Assembly (NCBI GenBank): GCA_002633005.1
Contig: NMRA01000003.1
Location: 1,094,492-1,158,491 of the forward strand
Source of the DNA: Phoronis australis
Taxonomy: Eukaryota > Phoronida > Phoronidae
Length of the DNA stretch: 64,000 bases
Direction of reading: 5' to 3'
Translations under genes and position numbers: made by a program
Shown here: positions 58,671-64,000 of the stretch, piece by piece
Layout: the number at the start of each line of letters is the position of its first letter
How positions within the stretch are numbered: the stretch's first letter is position 1
Notes under the pieces: generated by a model
What the model saw: the letters and a program-made list of their open reading frames with translations, nothing else
Databases searched by the model: none
What the model was told of the DNA's origin: nothing

Positions 58671-60707
58671 AATGCGTTGAAATGCGCATACGAAAGCGAC
58701 GCAAATGGTGTGCTTCTATAATGTTGTTTTTAGTATCGTTAAAATGGCCATTAAACGGGGCAGAATACGTAAAACCCGTCCGAAATTGGGAAAGCGTCGT
58801 CGTCTATTTATCACAAAACAGTTCGTCAACTTTCACAAAAATCTGCAAAGTGGAATTTTAAATATAGAGGGGCAAGCGTAAAAAAACAACGAATCGCCAT
58901 TAGAGGGCACGGCAGTAGTCGAATCTGTCCATCCGATGTCAAGTTAATAGGAATAGACTTGGCAACTTGTGATCTTGCATGGGGTTTAGATAAAGCTGTA
59001 GATGCGAAAATAATGTCATTATGGAGCACCACAGTTATGTTGAATCTATATGATAATTCACGCCAGTGCTGCTTATGCCAGTAGGAACACTTCTGCTAAT
59101 TTTCATAACCGTCCTCTGAGCGGTTTGGAGGACACAGAAGCAGACGGCAAAAAGCAGACTCAAAAACAATTAACATGGTCACTAGGTGACGCAGAATACG
59201 TCGAATCAGTCACAAATTGGAAACTCTGCCATCTTCATAATAGAAACTTAATTTTTCCACATTTCCTAAAAAATCGTCTAGGAACAAGATATAGAGGCAA
59301 AGATAAAAAATAAAATTGCTAACTGGGGGCCATAGAGGTAGACAGAGCCGTCCAAGAAGTCATGGGCAGTCAATGTCACACAAGGGGACGCCACATGCAA
59401 CAGATCCGCCCAAATATCAATGTCAGGCATGGTCTTCTCACTAAGAACACAACTGCTACAATTTATAACGATCCTTAGAGCAATTTAGCAGATAAAGAGA
59501 CAAACGATAAAAAACGAACTCAAAGTCATAAAAATGGCCGGTAAAAGGCGCAAAATATATCGAATCCTTCCGAAAATGGAAATGTATAGTTGTTGCCTTA
59601 AAGAAACCTATTTGCCAAAATTTGAACTCCAAAGAAGCAGAAGCACAGTCACGTAAAAAAATAAAACTGCCACTTGGGGGAACGTCTGTAGTCGGATTGG
59701 TCTGAAACTCATCGTCATCCTTTATCATCTCCATATCCGCCATATTTCACACAGATCCTTCAAAGAGCCAGGAGATACAGCTGTGGACCAAAAACACAAT
59801 TTCCACTAGGGGTCGCCACAGTAGTCAAACTCGTCCGGAAATAAGTGTCGGCTGCGGCCTCCTCATCAGGAACACATCTGCCAATTTTCATAATGATCCT
59901 TTGAAAGCTTGGGCGTATATAGGAGGGTGGATCTCAAAATGTGGTTAAAAAATTAAAATTGTGACCAGTTGGCCCACAATACGTCAAATCGGTAGGAAAA
60001 GGGAAGGGTGTCATTGTCTCTTTAAAAGAAATCTTTATGTTAAATTTCATGGAAAGCCCTCAAGGATCTCAGAAGATACAGAAGCAAATGTAAAAAATTA
60101 AAACTGCCACTAGGAGGCACGCCTGCAGTCGGAATGGTGTGAAACTCATCGTCACCCGTTATCATCTCCATTATATAGGAACAAGCATATCTGCCAAATT
60201 TCACAAAGATACTCCAAAGAATTAAAGGAGATACAGCCGTGGACTAAAAAAAAAAACAAAAAAACACAAAAATTGCTATCAGGGGTCGCCACAGTAGTCG
60301 AACCCGTCCGAACAGTGTTAGCCGCGGTCTTCTAGTCATGAGCAATTGGGCGGACCTCAAAAATGTACTCATTTTTTTAAATGCCACCAGGTGACGCAGA
60401 ATACAGTCAAATACGTCCAAAAACGCTTCTTTAATAGAAACCGTTTTTGCTAAATTACATGTAAATCCATCAAAGAACTCCAAAGATACAGAGGAAAACG
60501 AAAAAAAATAAATAAAATTTCCACTCGGGGACAGAGCGCAAGTCGAATGGTTTGAAACTGGAGGTCGTATATATGTTTCATAAGAAAAACATTTGTCAAA
60601 TCCGGCCCATGGCCCTGTACGAGGTTTAGGAGATACAGCCGCAAACGAAGACCGGCGCCGGACGCGAGTGCGCCCAGACAGAGACGAAGGCAATATGCCG
60701 GGCGCAT
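58671..60707 (-). repeat. CTCF-motif repeat element, copy E (reverse)
   Basis: Starts at 60707 with ATGCGCCCGG and ends near 58671 with the inverse of the family tail (GCGTTGAAATGCGC, GCAAATGGTGTGCTTCTATA). At about 2 kb it is the longest and most diverged copy. Core sites with one mismatch: 58897, 59803, 60107 and 60384. The 212-codon and 95-codon - strand ORFs inside repeat the same peptide phrases (TT-V-PPSG-F) seen in copy A and reflect the DNA repeat. Confidence 0.8.
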
Positions 60708-60825
60708 AAAAATCTACTAATTCATGCACGATTTTTCTCCAGTCGCAAGAAACTGATGATACATAGAAGCAGGCATAACTGTCGAGAAATTTGATGAATC
60801 CCACCCCATACAACTGCACCAGATC

Positions 60826-61115
60826 AGAGGCGGGTCCAGGATTTTGAGTTGGGGGTGGGGGGGCAGGGCATTGTNGCCTCAAGCGCGCGCCCAGCCTAAA
60901 ATGTAGGGGGTCTCGAATTTTTGGGTTTGTAGACCTTATTACTAAATAGAAACAAACGGGGTTTGTTCAAGGCCTATGCATTGTGCATTCGCCCCCTTCC
61001 CGGGTGCGCGCATATGCTAGTCAGCAATTCGCACCTCGAACTGCCTAATGGAATCTGGGAGAATTTTAGGGGGGCCATGGCCCCCTTGCCTCCCCCCCTC
61101 CGAAATCCGCCACTG
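60826..61115 (+). mobile_element. MITE copy, CAGTGGCGGAT family, with nested MITE
   Basis: Starts CAGAGGCGGGTCCAGGATTT and ends CGAAATCCGCCACTG; contains the ATGCGCGCACCC-type MITE at 60881-61013. Single N at 60875. Confidence 0.7.
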
Positions 61116-61737
61116 TAGATAATTCCTGCCAATCTGAATGTTGTTTCGAGGAATTTTCATGTACGTTGGTGAAATTTGGTCAGTTCTTTAACATTTGCCC
61201 CTCGGACAGCAGCAACCAGAAACTCGGGTATCAGCTACTTCAACAATTGGGATCTCCCGACAGCCGTAAGGCAGAGCATGATATGGTATCACAGAAATCC
61301 GGAACCATGCCCTTCCAGAATCACTTTCGAACCATGGCTCAACTTTCCCCAAACTGGATGGCGAATCTTGTCATGAGGCCTCATTTTCACTCTCCGAACA
61401 GGAAATTATTTCCGAAATTTTCTACAAGATGCTCCGTCTGTAATACATTTCTTTTTAGCATCATATAAGGTGAAAATCATGCTCTAAACGCGTAAAGCGC
61501 GTAATACGTCCAGGTGACCCTTTCCTGTGAAATTTTGTTGAAACACGAGATTCCAAGTTTCTAGGGTGTACCCAAACAAGAAATCAGAAGGCCAAGGCAT
61601 GGGGCGCGGCGTAGTTGGCGACGACGGCGGAAGTAGTGGCGATGTGAGGAATAAACCTGGGTAGAGTTCAGTAACTCTAGGACCTCGCTAAAAACAAGAC
61701 TAACTTTGTACATAAATATTATCGGTACGTAGGCTTA

Positions 61738-62160
61738 TTATGTACCGTCGCCAATAACATAACCTTTCTCAGACCCAGTTCTCGCATTAGAATCACCAGT
61801 AAAGATCAGTGTTGCATGCTCCAGCTGTACATATTTTAAAAAGTCGGAAACAGCGTTCTCCAAACTTTCCATGTCCTTGAAATTGTCGATATAAAGCCGA
61901 CTATGTGGAGGTATGCAAACAATAGCTATAACGATGTCTGTTTTTTCATTCACCAGGTATGTGTCTCTTATGTGCAGATTGGCTTCATATCTCACAATAT
62001 TTGCAATCTTATAACTCTCGGGAGGAGATAAATTTTCACAAAAATTGTAACGCCCCCTGATAGTTTCCATGGAATGGAATACAATTGGTGATGACAAACT
62101 AGAATATTCTTCTACAAAGCTGTCAAACTCATATGCTAATTGTTGGATGGCTAAAAACAA
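61738..62160 (-). pseudogene. Fragment of a retrotransposon-type endonuclease (EEP domain)
   Basis: A 140-codon frame whose second half reads like the end of an exonuclease-endonuclease-phosphatase domain of non-LTR retrotransposons: VCIPPHSRLY, then about 35 residues later LIFTGDSNARTG, the GD-NA motif carrying the catalytic Asp and Asn. The N-terminal catalytic Glu region and any reverse transcriptase are not visible. A truncated copy. Confidence 0.5.
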
Positions 62161-62229
62161 AATATCATACTTCTTAGTATCTTACCATCTGATTTGTTGG
62201 GACAATATTGACATTTAAATTATCCTTGG

Positions 62230-64000
62230 CTAATTACTCCGCGCATGTAAGCGCAGAGTACTGTTGTTCCTGGGTTTTCTTCAATTTTATTCTTATTCTT
62301 ATTCTTATTACTCTGCGCGTGTAAGCGCAGAGTACTGTTGTTCCTGGGTTTTCCTCAATTTTCTTCTTCTTCTTATTCTTCTTATTCTTATTCTTCTTCC
62401 GACCAACTTTGAGGCTTAATAACTCCAAATTGGGTGCAGGTACGGTCTTTTAATTCAGCATATGACTTTTGACAGTACAAAAATTTTAATTAGTTATATA
62501 ATCATATTCCATATTGCACCGGAAAGGGTCGTTTGGTGCAAAGGTCATATAATTTTTAAAATGCTAATCCTCCTTCAGTTTTCAAGCTATATTTTTTAAA
62601 TTCGGTGCACAGGTATATGTCAACATGACAATTTAAAAAATTACTTTTCTAAGTAATCGGGTCATCCAATCAGGTGAAATAGGTCAAAGGTCATTAGGTG
62701 CAAACTAAAATTTTGAGCTAGACACTTCAAATTGACAGGTCTGATTGCTACAGGTAAATCAAATCGGAATCCAAAGTTTCAGGTCATTTAGTGCAAACAT
62801 GGGGTCATTAGGTGCATTTTTCTTCTGAAAATTTGACCTTTTCAATCAGCAAGTATTCTGATGTGTCAACCGTTAAACAACTGTGGTTCTCAGCGTTAAA
62901 CACATTTTCCATGGGCTTTGTAATAATTCTCCTAAAGATGCTTAAAATGCACCGGATAAGGTCAATTAGTGCAAAGTCATGTAACGTTCAAAATGTTATA
63001 TCTCTTACGTTTTTCAAGGAATTCTTTTCAATTTCGGTACACAGGTATAAGTCAATAAGGCAATTTAAAAAATTACTTTCCTAAATAATCGGGTCATCCA
63101 ATCAGGTTAAACAGGTCAAAGGTCGTTAGGTGCAAACTAAAATTTTGAGCTAGACACTTCAAATTCACAGGTCTGATTGGCACAAGTAATTCGATTTGGA
63201 ATCGAAAGTTTCAGGTCATTTAGTGCAAACATGGGGTCATTAGGTGCATTTTTCTTCTGAAAATTTGACCTTTTCATTCTCCAATTATACTGATGTGTCA
63301 ACCGTTAGACAACTGGGATTCTCAGCATTAAACACAATTTTCATGGGCTTTGCAATAATTCTCCTTAAGACACGTATAATGCACCGGATAGGGTCAATTA
63401 GTGCAAAGGTCATCTAACGTTCAAAATGGTATATCTCTTACGTTTTTCAAGGAATTCTTTTCAATTTTAGCACACTAGTGTAAGTCAACATGCCAATTGA
63501 ACAACCTACTTAACTACGCAATAGGCCTAACCAATCAGAAAAAATAGGTCAAAGGTCATTGAGTGCAAAATTAAAATTTTGAGCTAGAGACTTCAAAACT
63601 ACATATCTGTTTACTAAATGCGATTGAGTTTGAATTTTAAATTTTTGGGTCATTTGGTGCACCCATGGGGTCATTAGGTGCATTTTTCTTCTGAAAGTTT
63701 GACCAATTCATTCATGTTGTATTCTTAAGTGCTTAAAGTAAAACATCTGTTATTCTTAGCATTAATCATACTTTAAATTGGTTTATACAATTATTCCCTC
63801 ATCGGGGTTCATAATGCACCGGAAGAGGTCAGTTAGTGGAAAGGTCATCGAAATATTAACATGTAATTTCTGATACAATTTTATAGAATACCTATTCCTA
63901 TTGGTAAACGGGTTGCTGTCAGTAACTTCCCATAACAATTCCTCTAATACGCACGTGCAGAGTCCATTATTGTCACGCCGTGACAATAATCTTTCTAGTT
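62230..64000 (+). repeat. Dispersed element with 433-bp tandem array
   Basis: Begins like the copy at 22045 (two CTCTGCGCGTGTAAGC/CCTGGGTTTTC units, TTATTC-type run, CTTCCGACCAACTTTGAG). Then comes a tandem array: GCACCGG starts units at 62516, 62949, 63381 and 63816, spaced 433, 432 and 435. It runs to the window edge. Confidence 0.8.
62681..62693 (+). promoter_or_regulatory. Perfect DR1 nuclear-receptor-type site
   Basis: AGGTCA-A-AGGTCA. Repeated at 63546-63558 (perfect) and 63113-63125 (one mismatch), at the same place in each tandem unit. DR1 sites are bound by RXR, HNF4, COUP-TF and PPAR partners; binding here is inferred. Confidence 0.4.

Noticed and set aside
60244-60882. 212-codon - strand ORF
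   Set aside because: Lies within repeat copy E, has no domain, and runs through the single N and a MITE.
1-64000. CRISPR arrays, rRNA genes, bacterial operons
   Set aside because: Spliced animal genes throughout; no direct-repeat/spacer pattern and no rRNA core sequence seen.

Overview
The window is nuclear DNA of an animal, most likely a marine invertebrate deuterostome. That guess rests on vertebrate-like gene families, kilobase introns, AT-rich non-coding DNA and a heavy load of short DNA transposons; the species cannot be fixed from the sequence. A run of 35 Ns (1546-1580) and one N at 60875 mark it as draft assembly.

Four protein-coding genes can be assembled exon by exon with phase-consistent splice sites: (1) a group XII secreted phospholipase A2 on the + strand (2383-16654, 5 coding exons, 198 aa); (2) TMEM205 on the - strand (24596-19050, 4 exons, 215 aa); (3) CREBL2, a small bZIP factor, on the + strand (26582-28207, 2 coding exons, 100 aa); (4) an SLC20/PiT sodium-phosphate cotransporter on the - strand (51975-33730, 12 coding exons, 582 aa). 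TMEM205 and CREBL2 are divergent, and a perfect CRE (TGACGTCA) lies between them. CREBL2 and SLC20 converge tail to tail. They do not form an operon or an obvious pathway.

The rest is introns and intergenic DNA full of repeats. PLA2G12 intron 2 carries a full-length piggyBac-type transposase ORF whose predicted first and third catalytic Asp residues are both Asn. A family of 1.2-2 kb elements (10.8-12.4, 14.4-16.1, 35.7-36.9 and 58.7-60.7 kb, with a relic near 23 kb) is built from ~150-bp units, each with a sequence matching the CTCF core consensus. A second family (22.0 and 62.2-64.0 kb) contains a ~433-bp tandem array with direct-repeat-1 nuclear-receptor-like sites. Two MITE families with ends like CAGTGGCGGAT and ATGCGCGCACCC recur across the window, in two cases apparently one inside the other. 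A 70-bp perfect inverted repeat at 56.1 kb could form a long hairpin. The best candidates for something undescribed are the two families of repeats that carry arrays of transcription-factor-like sites, followed by the catalytically altered piggyBac ORF and the long hairpin.
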